From an uncultured SAR116 cluster alpha proteobacterium (GTDB lineage Bacteria > Pseudomonadota > Alphaproteobacteria > Puniceispirillales > Marisalimonadaceae): DNA of 34,597 bases. The first letter of the stretch is position 1, and each line of letters begins with the position of its first letter. Both the position numbers and the translations under genes were made by a program. The notes below the pieces were generated by a model that was given only the letters and a program-made list of their open reading frames with translations, had not been told where the DNA came from and did not search any database. Where the stretch lies: positions 1 to 34,597 of the forward strand of contig CACMZO010000014.1 of the NCBI GenBank assembly GCA_902618195.1, written 5' to 3'. Shown piece after piece: positions 22,900 through 31,443 of the stretch.

Positions 22900-23113
22900 T
22901 AATAGATCTCAATTTTAATTTTAAACGCACTATCTCTGCAATCATAACAAATGAAAAAATGGGCCAGATTATACAAAATATCCAAACATTGATCTCTTCA
23001 TAGGTGATACCCATTGAATGAGCCAGGTCAATTAAGAGTTTTACACAATAATCAAATGTGTAATCTATCCATGGAATTCCAGAGTTTGCAGACATAGTGA
23101 AACTTATAAACAT
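22874..23113 (-). CDS. small inner-membrane protein, 79 residues
   Basis: A hydrophobic helix VWIFCIIWPIFSFVMIAEIV is followed by a basic, asparagine-rich tail. The first 40 residues are amphipathic with a weak hydrophobic run (IDYTFDYCVKLLIDLAHS). The start could also be the ATG six codons later (23095); neither has a strong ribosome site. With its downstream partner at 22696 it forms a two-gene membrane unit of unknown role. Confidence 0.55.
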   Translation of the reverse strand: MFISFTMSANSGIPWIDYTFDYCVKLLIDLAHSMGITYEEINVWIFCIIWPIFSFVMIAEIVRLKLKLRSINENNNNKP

Positions 23114-23314
23114 AATTATGTCTTTATGTTGTTTAAAAGAAGATAAATTATCCCAATAAAAAAATAAAAGTGATTTCTAATATAAACCTTTACATAAAGG
23201 TTAATTATGTTATTAAAACATCATGCAATATTAATTTATTTCCCTTTATTAATGTAACGATTTCTTACGACAGGAGAGGTGCGTTATTTGACAACTTAAA
23301 TAAAGGAGAAATAT

Positions 23315-23830
23315 ATGACTAACAATCATGTAAACAAATCCCTCATGGGTACTTATAAGATTAGAGATATGATAGTTGATATCTATTTTAGTCCTAAAGT
23401 TATTGAAACTTATGCTTCAGATGAAGAGATACATAAACTCAATAACATAAAAGATTTTCAAAAAGCTGATTTCAAAAACTTGGAAGATCATTTTGAAAAT
23501 ATCTTTAAGATTATAAAAGAACGTGTTTTGGAGTTCAGAACTTATACCATGTATTTTGATACGATAGAGTATCAGAATATTGAACTCATCTGGTCATCTA
23601 GTTGCGATCATGAATTGAAGCTGATGGAAGTTGATGTCAGCTACTCACAAATGAATGATCCAAAGTATCTTGAGAGCATTGCTGAAGAAGTTAATGCTTT
23701 TAATGAAGCACAAGAAAACGGCGAAGATATGCAGGACTGGATTGAAAAACGCCGAGAAGAAAATAAAGATGGTAGCAAACCAAAAATAGTTGGAATGTTG
23801 TCTGATATAGAAGAAACAACTATTCACTAA
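23315..23830 (+). CDS. hypothetical acidic protein, 171 residues
   Basis: A strong AAAGGAG site precedes ATG 23315. The protein is acidic, with a strand-rich N-terminal half (MGTYKIRDMIVDIYFSPKVI, FRTYTMYFDTIEYQNIEL) and a charged helical C-terminal part with a NEAQENGEDMQDWIEKRR stretch. No family is recognised. A well-formed terminator follows directly. It is the sole plus-strand gene between two minus-strand units. Confidence 0.65.
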   Translation: MTNNHVNKSLMGTYKIRDMIVDIYFSPKVIETYASDEEIHKLNNIKDFQKADFKNLEDHFENIFKIIKERVLEFRTYTMYFDTIEYQNIELIWSSSCDHELKLMEVDVSYSQMNDPKYLESIAEEVNAFNEAQENGEDMQDWIEKRREENKDGSKPKIVGMLSDIEETTIH

Positions 23831-23833
23831 TAG

Positions 23834-23866
23834 GAAAAAAAGAGGGTTTAAACCCTCTTTTTTTTT
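23834..23866. terminator. strong bidirectional intrinsic terminator
   Basis: A perfect inverted repeat AGAGGGTTT/AAACCCTCT (23841-23858) has an A run on one side and a T run on the other, so it can stop both the plus-strand gene ending at 23830 and the minus-strand gene ending at 23870. Confidence 0.88.
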
Positions 23867-23869
23867 ACA

Positions 23870-24067
23870 TCACTTTTCATCAATATCTTCTTTTCCTTTT
23901 TTTACTTCAATTCCAGCATCTGTAAGTTGTTTTAAAAGTATTTGATATACATCTTCAACGGATGAATTTTTAGTAATTTTCTCAGTGAAAATATATTTAC
24001 CATCAACAGCACCTTTAAAGTACATGTTTTGTTTTTTTATATTTGGAAATTTTAAGATTTTTGCCAT
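23870..24067 (-). CDS. hypothetical small protein, 65 residues
   Basis: The protein starts MAKILKFPNIKKQNMYFKG and has a helix VYQILLKQLTDAGIEVKKG near the end, somewhat like the terminal helix of the two family X proteins (17178 and 17850). The ATG is preceded by GGAGG and leader L4, whose hairpin spacer is identical to that of L1 about 6.7 kb away. The function is unknown. Confidence 0.65.
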   Translation of the reverse strand: MAKILKFPNIKKQNMYFKGAVDGKYIFTEKITKNSSVEDVYQILLKQLTDAGIEVKKGKEDIDEK

Positions 24068-24079
24068 TTCGACCTCCGC

Positions 24080-24130
24080 TTTAGTACTTTAGGCCCATGC
24101 CAAGGTGTACAAGTTGGTTAATTAAATACC
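24080..24130 (-). promoter_or_regulatory. conserved leader element L4
   Basis: It is the fourth copy, and its core is identical to L1 (TTAACCAACTTGTACACC, then the GGCATGGGCC spacer, then AAAGTACTAAA). On the minus strand upstream, TTGAAA followed 15 bases later by TATAAA could be the promoter, again placing the element in transcribed leader. Confidence 0.8.
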
Positions 24131-24197
24131 TATAATTTGTTTATAATGAATTCTTAAGAATTTCAAGTTAATATAAATTTTAAAAAAAAATAATATA

Positions 24198-24686
24198 ATG
24201 AATTACGAAATAAGATTAATGAACAAAAATTTAAATATTAAAAATAAATACACATCAATTAAAAAACTTAAAAATTTGATTGAATATCAAATAAAAATTA
24301 AAAAAAGTTCTTTTGAAGATTTAATAAAAATTTGTCGATTTTATGGTTTTAGTTCAAGTGATTCTATCAAATATATAAATGATGCAAACACTAAAATAGT
24401 AAAAGGCTTATCAGATAAAAAAAATAAAAACTGTATTAATCAAAAAAATAAAATTTACTTCAATCCAAAGACAAAAAAATTAAAAAAAATACAGGATGAA
24501 ATTAAAAAAATTTATGATAACAATCATAACATTACAAAAAATAAGAACCTTAATATACTTTATGATTACGCAATTAAAAAAGGGTTAACAAGATTGCAAG
24601 CTAGTAAAATAATTAATAAGGTTACTGGAAAAACCTTCAAGATAATAAATTCTATGGTCCAAGGTGGAAAAGCTAGTTCAAAATAA
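24198..24686 (+). CDS. hypothetical lysine- and asparagine-rich protein, 162 residues
   Basis: The protein is strongly basic and low in complexity, with a helix-rich C-terminal part (ILYDYAIKKGLTRLQASKIINKVTGK). A TRLQASKIINK segment looks like a helix-turn-helix or DNA-binding helix pair. That is only a suggestion. Composition near AAA/AAT codons means chance similarity is easy. It stands alone on the plus strand, with no clear ribosome site. Confidence 0.5.
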   Translation: MNYEIRLMNKNLNIKNKYTSIKKLKNLIEYQIKIKKSSFEDLIKICRFYGFSSSDSIKYINDANTKIVKGLSDKKNKNCINQKNKIYFNPKTKKLKKIQDEIKKIYDNNHNITKNKNLNILYDYAIKKGLTRLQASKIINKVTGKTFKIINSMVQGGKASSK

Positions 24687-24701
24687 CTATAATTTTAAAA
24701 T

Positions 24702-25409
24702 TTATATTTTCCAATTATTTATTTTTTTTAAATGCAACAAAACTTTTTCTAAATCTTCTGGTAAAATTAATAAATCTTTACCTCCAAAATTTTGTTTACA
24801 AAATTGACCTGAACTTGGTACCAAATTAACTTCTGTTAAACAATCATTTAACTGATCATAATATATTTTGTTAAACGTAACAAATTTAATTATTTGACCT
24901 CCAGTCCTTCTACTTAATGACTCAGCACCAAGAACAAATACCCATCTGTGGTCGTGGGTATGGGAAAAACCTATATGATGACTTCCTTTAATATAATCAT
25001 TAAATGTTTTGTCTAAATAATATCTCTTAGAAGGGTGATTATTTCTCCATAACTTAGTTAAATCACAGGATGCACTTAATTCTACAATTTCCTTCAATTT
25101 TGAATTTATTCTCCAATTTCGCGCTATGTAGGACCTATTATCTTGGGTAATTTTAATACCAAGATATTTACCCTCTTTATCTTCAACTTCTTCAAAAACA
25201 GTTGAAGCTTTATTAGAAACCCATGTATTTGTGATATTTAATTCATAATTGAATAATTCATTGTTGTTTACATTTTTGTTGTGTAGATCTAAAGACATGT
25301 TTTTGTGAAGCCTGTGTTCTTTTAAAAACTTTTGTAGTTTAATCAATAACTCGGGGTCCATTGATATAAGCTCTTCGTCAGTAATTTCAAATCCCAAATT
25401 TATCTCCAT
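24702..25409 (-). CDS. hypothetical protein, 235 residues
   Basis: It begins with an acidic helical region (EITDEELISMDPELLIKLQKFLKEH). A mixed domain follows with HHIGFSHTHDHRWVFVLGAESLSRRTGGQII near residues 148-180, then a C-terminal region with SSGQFCKQNFGGKDLLILPED. The cluster of histidines (GSHHIGFSHTHDHRW) could bind metal or be catalytic. No family is recognised. It could be a nuclease or DNA-binding protein of the island, but nothing proves this. An inverted repeat upstream may regulate it. Confidence 0.6.
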   Translation of the reverse strand: MEINLGFEITDEELISMDPELLIKLQKFLKEHRLHKNMSLDLHNKNVNNNELFNYELNITNTWVSNKASTVFEEVEDKEGKYLGIKITQDNRSYIARNWRINSKLKEIVELSASCDLTKLWRNNHPSKRYYLDKTFNDYIKGSHHIGFSHTHDHRWVFVLGAESLSRRTGGQIIKFVTFNKIYYDQLNDCLTEVNLVPSSGQFCKQNFGGKDLLILPEDLEKVLLHLKKINNWKI

Positions 25410-25414
25410 TTAAT

Positions 25415-25495
25415 TTAGATAAATTACTTATTTTTCTAAGTTAAGTCAATTAATTTTAATATATATGTTCTTTTATCTAATTTAAATTTAGATAA
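25415..25495. promoter_or_regulatory. operator-like TTAGATAA sites
   Basis: A perfect 8-bp inverted repeat TTATCTAA (25473-25480) and TTAGATAA (25488-25495) with a 7-base spacer lies upstream of the gene starting at 25409. A third TTAGATAA is at 25415-25422, close to that start. The set could bind a repressor. In such AT-rich DNA chance is possible. Confidence 0.3.
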
Positions 25496-25500
25496 TTAGT

Positions 25501-26073
25501 TTACCACAATATAAATTTCAAATAATTGATCATATGATTTTTATCAACAACTTTATGTAATAAATTAGAAGTTTCAATAAGACCTGTTATTCTGCTATCT
25601 AAACTATTTCTTCTATTATCTCCTAAAATAAAAATAAAATCTTTTGGAAGCACTGTGTCATCAAAATCTTCAATATCATGTGTTTTCGTTGTATTTAATA
25701 TTTTATAGGTATACCCGTTAGGTAATATTTCCTCATAAACATTCATACTTATCTCACTAGATAAAGTACGTTTTTTGTTATTAATATATACCGACCCATG
25801 AAAAGTTCTTACCTTATCTCCAGGTAAAGCAATTACTCTTTTTAGAAAATGTTCGTTACCCTCAGTTTCTATATTTGTTAAAACAACTTCTCCATAATCA
25901 GGCACGTTATCCTTGTAATAATCTTTATATGCAATTATTTTCTCACCATCAAAAAAATTTGGGTTCATTGAATTTCCTGAAATGATGGAAGTATAAAAAA
26001 ATGAAGAAAAAATCATATTTACTAAAGATTTCAAAACGAAGAAGATCAAAAAAATATATAAAATTTTTTTCAC
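25501..26073 (-). CDS. lepB: type I signal peptidase-like protein
   Basis: The 190-residue protein has an N-terminal membrane helix (ILYIFLIFFVLKSLVNMIF). The catalytic serine is in SGNSMNP (Ser35) and the general-base lysine in FLKRVIALPGD (Lys78). The conserved GDNRRNSLDSR box is near residue 150. These are the ordered boxes of Sec signal peptidase I, which cuts signal peptides in the inner membrane. Its place next to a defence-type nuclease-helicase is unusual and it may not be the housekeeping copy. It starts 40 bases after the nuclease-helicase stop on the same strand. Confidence 0.85.
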   Translation of the reverse strand: MKKILYIFLIFFVLKSLVNMIFSSFFYTSIISGNSMNPNFFDGEKIIAYKDYYKDNVPDYGEVVLTNIETEGNEHFLKRVIALPGDKVRTFHGSVYINNKKRTLSSEISMNVYEEILPNGYTYKILNTTKTHDIEDFDDTVLPKDFIFILGDNRRNSLDSRITGLIETSNLLHKVVDKNHMINYLKFILW

Positions 26074-26112
26074 TTAAAATCACATATTAATTATTTTATT
26101 TTAATAATTTTA

Positions 26113-29100
26113 TCAATTACAAAATTTTCTTAACTTGCAAAAATCATTAAGTAACTTCATTTGCTCTTTGCTTTTGGCCTCAGCAGAAAAAATATATTTA
26201 GAAACAAAAATAAAAACTGAAATTTGAGCTCTAGAAATAGCAACATTTAATCTATTTGAACTTAATAAAAAATCTATGCCTCTAGGAGCATCATTAATCG
26301 AACTTGATGTCATTGAAATTATACAAATTGGAGCTTCTTGACCTTGAAATTTATCTACAGTTCCAATCCTTACATCATTAGGCAACTTATCAATAAGACC
26401 ATTTACTTGGTTGTTATATGGAGCAACTACAATTATATCTTCATATGATATTGTTCTTGATATGTGTTCATCTGTAATCTTTCCATCTTCAAATAAATTA
26501 TTAATTTTATGTAAAATATATTCTTGTTCTTCAATGGATGATTGTGTGCATCCTTCGTGGTTTAGTTCAATTAAATTAATTCCAGATAAATCTTTTATAA
26601 TACCATCTTCATCTATTGTAATTTTTTTTAAGTTATTATTTTCATGAGGCATTAATCTAGATTGGTAAAAACATTCTGAAATATAATTACAAATTTTAGG
26701 ATGAAGACGTCTTGTTGTTGAAAGAAAAATGCCTTGGTTTTCTGTTACAATAGTATTACTTCCTAAACAAAATTCCATCACAGAAAGCCCAACATTAAGT
26801 GGATGTGACCCCTGTGTAACATTAGGTAATTGATTTTGATCCCCTAACAATATGATATTTTCACAAAAATAAGCAGAAGCTACTGCATTTGCCAAACCAT
26901 ACTGCCCTGCTTCATCAATAATAAGATAATCAGCAATTTTTGATAATTTTGTCTCAAAAAATTCAGATAACTTCGTTATTGCAAATACTGTTAATCCAAC
27001 AAATAAAAATGAACTTTTTTCCTTTGACATTTGAATAATTTGATGAAGATTTTTGTATTGGCTTACGTGAGGTAAGTTAGATGTTTTTTTTCCTCCAAAT
27101 TTTAAAACATTATCTTCGTGTTGGGGGCTTTCTTTAAGAAATAAATTTAATACATTTTCAATTGCCTTATGACTTTGCGCAGTAATAAAACAAATTTTAG
27201 GAACTTTATTTTCAATTAAATTTTTTAAAAATAAGGCACCTTGGTATGTCTTTCCTGAGCCAGGCGGTCCCTGAATAAATAATGGCAAATTTGATTCATT
27301 TAAATTTGGATGATCTATAATTCTTTCATTTACAACATTTGGCAATTCTTCTGCATTATTTGAATTGAATATTAAACCAAATGCAGCAGGATAAAATTTT
27401 TCAGCTTTGTTGGTTGATACATAGTAAAAAAAATTTTCAAGTATATCTTCAATACTTTTTGTAAACGGGGGTATTGGCTCCTTTATATGTATTAAAGAAC
27501 TAGTTCCTATTCTTCCCGAAAGCTCTAACAGATTATTCAAATCATCAATTTTTTCTATTTTTCCATTTAGACGAAAGTTAGTTTCAGCAACACTAGGTTC
27601 AATTACAGAAACACTATCACCTTTTGAAAATTTATGGTCTTGGTCTGGGAATGAAAATAGAGTGGTATCTTCATTTTGATGCCTAACTAACCCTGAAAGA
27701 ATTGAACTGTCTAATATCAGATCTTCAACATCTCTAGTTTTCGCATCGAAGTAACTCCACCAAAAAGGTTTTTTTTCTCTTTCATGAAATTTTTCAATTG
27801 CTTTAGCAATGTTAAAGGTTTCATTTTCAAACTGTGCGTCTTCGATTTCAATATCAATGTTTAAATCTAAGGTAATTCTAAATAAACTAAAATTTGGTAT
27901 AATATTATCTAACCAATCTCTCATATACATAAGTGACCTACAATCTTGTTCATTATATAATTTTATTTCCTCAAGTATTTGTGGGTTGCGAAGTTCTAAC
28001 CATTTTTCATACATAACAACACTGGAACCTGCATCAGTAATTTCTTCTTCTCTTTGAAAATTATAAAAAATTTCAAGGTCCTTCAAAGAAATCCCTTTTT
28101 CTGATGTGATTAATGTTTTTTGAACAACCGTGTAAATATCAACAAATCTCTCCGCACGTAAAAGAGCATCAAGTTGAACTTCACCAACTGCATGAAGTTG
28201 AGAGAGTTTGCGTAAAGCATTTACTTCATAAGTGTTGTAATGATAGATATGTGCATTTGGAAATTTTAAACAATGCTGATAAAAAAAATTAATTAGTTCT
28301 TGAGTTTTGTTTTTTTCTTCAAGTTTTGTATGAGCCCAAATATCTTTAAATGTTGTTCCCTGATTTTCTTTTACTAAAACTCCAAAAAGGTATTCTAATC
28401 CACCTTCAATAAGAGGATCTCCCTCTATATCAAAGTAAATATCGTGTGGGTCTTGTTTAGGCATAAATTTAAGTCCTTCATCACCTAAAACTTCGAAATT
28501 TGCTTCACCTCCATCCAATCTAGGGCCTCTAAGTTTTGCTCGAGATTTTAATTTATTAAAAGTGGCTAAACCCATTTTTACAGGTTTTTGAGTTGCATTT
28601 ATTAAATCATAAATATTAAAAATATTACTTTCAGCTAATCTTTTTTCTTGTAATTTTGTAGCATTCGGTAACTCAAAAATACTTCTGCTTTCAATCCATT
28701 CCTGTCTGCATATAAATTTAAAATCACATCTTTCGCAATGTGAACAGGGAAGAGGCCTTGTTTCCTGTTCTTCTTCAACAAATTTTTCTAGAGTTGTCAT
28801 TTGATGATCAACATACATTTTATAGTCATTTATTAAAAATTGATGTTTTGTAAAATTTGTTTCTTCGTTATGCGATGGCGATATTATAGAACCAAAATTA
28901 GATACAACTCCTGTTTGTTCACGTAAAAGATTTGAATAAATTACAACTTGAGATATATATTCTGCTGCTAAAGTTTTTTTTAATTTTGTGTCAGACACCT
29001 CATAAGAATTATTAAGGTCATCTTTTACAAGAAAATCTGCAATACCAATCCATCTAGACCCTTTTAAAAAAGCTTGAAAAATAATATCAATATTATTTGA

Positions 29101-29379
29101 GATTGCTTCATTAGTAAGCGATATTTTTTCAGTTACACTAATTTCATTAGAAGGTATTTCAGCGATATTAAAATTTTGTTCTCTTAAATACTCTAAATAT
29201 TTTCTTTCATGTTTTTTTCCTTTTTGAGCAACTAAATCACTCATCGTAATTTCACTTTCTTGCTCTGGAAAAGTTTCACCTCTTAATCTACGAATTTCAA
29301 GATTAATAAGGTGATTACATGACAAATATTTATTCAAATCTGTTGGTGAAAGGAATAATTTATCATCTATTATTTGCAT
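26113..29379 (-). CDS. TM0106-type nuclease-helicase: Cas4/RecB-like nuclease, RNase H-like domain and SF1 helicase
   Basis: The 1088-residue protein starts with a RecB/Cas4-like nuclease: D115 in IADFL, E127, and D130-x-K132 in YEVSDTK. A probable Fe-S cluster uses Cys21 and the Cys212-x2-215-x2-218-x5-224 set, as in Cas4 and AddB. An RNase H-like (YprB-type) domain follows with DIEGDP (D317, E319). The C-terminal part is an SF1 helicase of the Upf1/Dna2 type: GPPGSGKT 704-711, DEAG 822-825, GDQNQLP 846-852, TTRRLHP 888-894, TVDKFQGQE 1007-1015 and NVAISRA 1045-1051. It should degrade or process nucleic acid while translocating. The gene is divergent from the HEPN-like gene. Confidence 0.9.
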   Translation of the reverse strand: MQIIDDKLFLSPTDLNKYLSCNHLINLEIRRLRGETFPEQESEITMSDLVAQKGKKHERKYLEYLREQNFNIAEIPSNEISVTEKISLTNEAISNNIDIIFQAFLKGSRWIGIADFLVKDDLNNSYEVSDTKLKKTLAAEYISQVVIYSNLLREQTGVVSNFGSIISPSHNEETNFTKHQFLINDYKMYVDHQMTTLEKFVEEEQETRPLPCSHCERCDFKFICRQEWIESRSIFELPNATKLQEKRLAESNIFNIYDLINATQKPVKMGLATFNKLKSRAKLRGPRLDGGEANFEVLGDEGLKFMPKQDPHDIYFDIEGDPLIEGGLEYLFGVLVKENQGTTFKDIWAHTKLEEKNKTQELINFFYQHCLKFPNAHIYHYNTYEVNALRKLSQLHAVGEVQLDALLRAERFVDIYTVVQKTLITSEKGISLKDLEIFYNFQREEEITDAGSSVVMYEKWLELRNPQILEEIKLYNEQDCRSLMYMRDWLDNIIPNFSLFRITLDLNIDIEIEDAQFENETFNIAKAIEKFHEREKKPFWWSYFDAKTRDVEDLILDSSILSGLVRHQNEDTTLFSFPDQDHKFSKGDSVSVIEPSVAETNFRLNGKIEKIDDLNNLLELSGRIGTSSLIHIKEPIPPFTKSIEDILENFFYYVSTNKAEKFYPAAFGLIFNSNNAEELPNVVNERIIDHPNLNESNLPLFIQGPPGSGKTYQGALFLKNLIENKVPKICFITAQSHKAIENVLNLFLKESPQHEDNVLKFGGKKTSNLPHVSQYKNLHQIIQMSKEKSSFLFVGLTVFAITKLSEFFETKLSKIADYLIIDEAGQYGLANAVASAYFCENIILLGDQNQLPNVTQGSHPLNVGLSVMEFCLGSNTIVTENQGIFLSTTRRLHPKICNYISECFYQSRLMPHENNNLKKITIDEDGIIKDLSGINLIELNHEGCTQSSIEEQEYILHKINNLFEDGKITDEHISRTISYEDIIVVAPYNNQVNGLIDKLPNDVRIGTVDKFQGQEAPICIISMTSSSINDAPRGIDFLLSSNRLNVAISRAQISVFIFVSKYIFSAEAKSKEQMKLLNDFCKLRKFCN

Positions 29380-29488
29380 GCAATCTCAATATAACAATTT
29401 TTTAAAGTTTAATTTAACTTTATTACTTTTGTTATGTCTAATAATAAACAATTTAAAATTTTTTAATTTTTAATTTAATATAGTTTTT

Positions 29489-30136
29489 ATGAAATATGAA
29501 ACTTTGAAAAAATTACATAGAGATGAAAGAGAGAGTTTTTCTGAAGATTTTAATATTAGAATTCATAGGGCCTTGAGCTGGCTAGAAAAGGCGGAAAAAG
29601 AGCATGAAGACGCTGATAGTTCGTTTATATTTTACTGGATATCATTTAACGCCTCCTACACTGAAATGAGAACTGAAGTGAACCTGTCTTCAGAAAGAAT
29701 TGTAATCAAATCTTTCTTAAAAAAATTAATCGAGTTGGATAAAGAAGAAATCATTTATCAGGCGTTATGGACTCAATTTACTAAATCAATAAGATTGTTA
29801 TTAAATAATCAATATATTTTTGAACCATTTTGGAAATTTCAAAATGGAGATAAAATGTATTCTAATTGGAAAACAAGATTTGATGACAGTAAAATCGTAG
29901 TTAATAGATCATTACAGTTTAAAGATACGCCAACAATATTAGAAATATTATTTGATCGTCTTTACACCTTGAGGAACCAAATGCTACATGGAGGTGCTAC
30001 TTGGAATAGTAATGTTAACAGAGACCAAGTTACAAATGGACAGCAATTTTTGTCTTTTATTATCCCAGAGTTTCTTAATATTATGATGAAAAATCATAAG
30101 AAGGATTGGGGCACTTTATCTTATCCTTTAACTTAA
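29489..30136 (+). CDS. HEPN-like protein (putative RNase)
   Basis: The 215-residue, mostly helical protein carries the R-x4-H motif of HEPN domains, RNQMLH at residues 162-167, inside LYTLRNQMLHGGATW, which is a typical HEPN motif helix. HEPN proteins are often RNA-cutting toxins in abortive defence. Other helices (HRALSWLEKAEKEHEDADSSF, FYWISFNASYTEM) fit the four-helix bundle. The final residues DWGTLSYP match a frequent tail of this subfamily as I recall it. Its last four bases overlap the end of the convergent GHKL gene. No antitoxin-like partner is adjacent. Confidence 0.65.
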   Translation: MKYETLKKLHRDERESFSEDFNIRIHRALSWLEKAEKEHEDADSSFIFYWISFNASYTEMRTEVNLSSERIVIKSFLKKLIELDKEEIIYQALWTQFTKSIRLLLNNQYIFEPFWKFQNGDKMYSNWKTRFDDSKIVVNRSLQFKDTPTILEILFDRLYTLRNQMLHGGATWNSNVNRDQVTNGQQFLSFIIPEFLNIMMKNHKKDWGTLSYPLT

Positions 30137-31443
30137 AATTTTGAAAGTTCATCATATATCACAGATTTAATTTCCTTAATTTTGTTTTTATCTTTAACAA
30201 AATTACTAGCTACCTTAATAATATTATCAACAGCTTGCTGTTTTTTTGTATTTTTAACTTTGTTAAAATCAACTACTTTTTCTTGATTTCTTATTTGAGA
30301 CCTATTTCTACACATGTCTGAAACTCTTTTTGTTACCAAAGTTACATAATTTTGAAAATTATAATATTGGTTATTTTTTTCAAAATCATCACGTCTTCCA
30401 TTTGGTATAAGTTTATCACTTAAAACATGTAACTCGCCAACGGTCCAAGCATTAAATCTAGTCTCAGGAAATAAATCTAAAAATATCAAATTACTTCCTA
30501 TTTGAATGTTACCAACTCTAGCCCTAAGACCTGAAAGTTTTGTATTTCTATGAATTGCTCCTAAATATGAGTGATGAAGTAAAAAACCGACAGCTAACAA
30601 ATTATCATCGTTATCAATAACTTTTACTTCTTCAAAATTTGCAATGGTATCTTCAACAGTCGAGTTAAATTCAAATGTATTTCGAAATATTCTTGTAATT
30701 TTTTCGTTCCCATTAAGATAAATATTATGTTCTGGTAATGTAAAATATTTATTTAACATCTCTGTGATACCTTCTTTATGTTTGAAGTTATCTGAAAAAG
30801 GAACTGGTGCAACTTGTGATATATATTGTTCAATTTCTATATTATTTAAAAGTAAATCATTTTTAAGTCTCAATATTTTTTTTAACTCTACTTGAAAGAA
30901 ATGATCATCTTTGTTTTCAGCTTCTATCAACTCAGATGAAGTAGACATCTGAACAATGTTAGATAGGTCTGCATCAACAGTATGGTCAATAAGAAGTGAT
31001 TTAATTTTTCTGCAATCCCACTTTAGAACATTTATTTTTTCTTCACCTTTAGTTTTTGAAGAAAATATCAATTCCTGGCAATATGCAAGTCCAGCTAAAC
31101 GGCCTATTCCACGAAATCCCCTTGCATTTGTTCCACGTTTTGTGCTGTTACCAAATGACAACAAAATTTTCAAAAACTTTGATTTTGGAATTCCTAAACC
31201 ATTATCCTTAATTATAATTGAACGGTCTACATAATTAACATTTATATCAATTCTTGAATCTTTATTATCTTTTATTAAACCAGTTCTCAAAGCCTCTTCA
31301 ATGGAGTCACAAGAATTTTGAATATATTCCCTGTAGATAGTTAAGGGCTCTAAATACATCCCTGACGACAGGAGTTCCAGAATATCTTTACCAACAGTAA
31401 TAGAATGATTAGATTTAGTTTTGTCAGAAAAATTTTTACTCAT
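30133..31443 (-). CDS. GHKL (Hsp90/MORC-like) ATPase
   Basis: The 436-residue protein has the Bergerat ATP-binding fold at its N-terminus: N-box REYIQNSCDS (E39, N43), G1 box DNGLGI (D80 onward) and G2 box RGFRGIGRLAG (108-118). The E in the N-box is the usual catalytic base for ATP hydrolysis. The rest (residues 190-436) has no recognised domain and ends in a lysine-rich helical tail. MORC- and MutL-like GHKL ATPases are known in bacterial restriction-type operons. Its start overlaps the radical SAM gene's stop by four bases (ATGA-like), making it the last gene of a four-gene operon. Confidence 0.88.
   Translation of the reverse strand: MSKNFSDKTKSNHSITVGKDILELLSSGMYLEPLTIYREYIQNSCDSIEEALRTGLIKDNKDSRIDINVNYVDRSIIIKDNGLGIPKSKFLKILLSFGNSTKRGTNARGFRGIGRLAGLAYCQELIFSSKTKGEEKINVLKWDCRKIKSLLIDHTVDADLSNIVQMSTSSELIEAENKDDHFFQVELKKILRLKNDLLLNNIEIEQYISQVAPVPFSDNFKHKEGITEMLNKYFTLPEHNIYLNGNEKITRIFRNTFEFNSTVEDTIANFEEVKVIDNDDNLLAVGFLLHHSYLGAIHRNTKLSGLRARVGNIQIGSNLIFLDLFPETRFNAWTVGELHVLSDKLIPNGRRDDFEKNNQYYNFQNYVTLVTKRVSDMCRNRSQIRNQEKVVDFNKVKNTKKQQAVDNIIKVASNFVKDKNKIKEIKSVIYDELSKF

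Noticed and set aside
23280-23310. Promoter or leader peptide (TTGACA and GTG CGT TAT TTG ACA ACT TAA) before the 171-residue gene
   Set aside because: TTGACA is too close to the start codon for a -35 box, and the six-codon frame has poor spacing from its AGGAG.
17385-24130. CRISPR array
   Set aside because: The four repeated leaders are scattered upstream of genes, not spaced by unique spacers.
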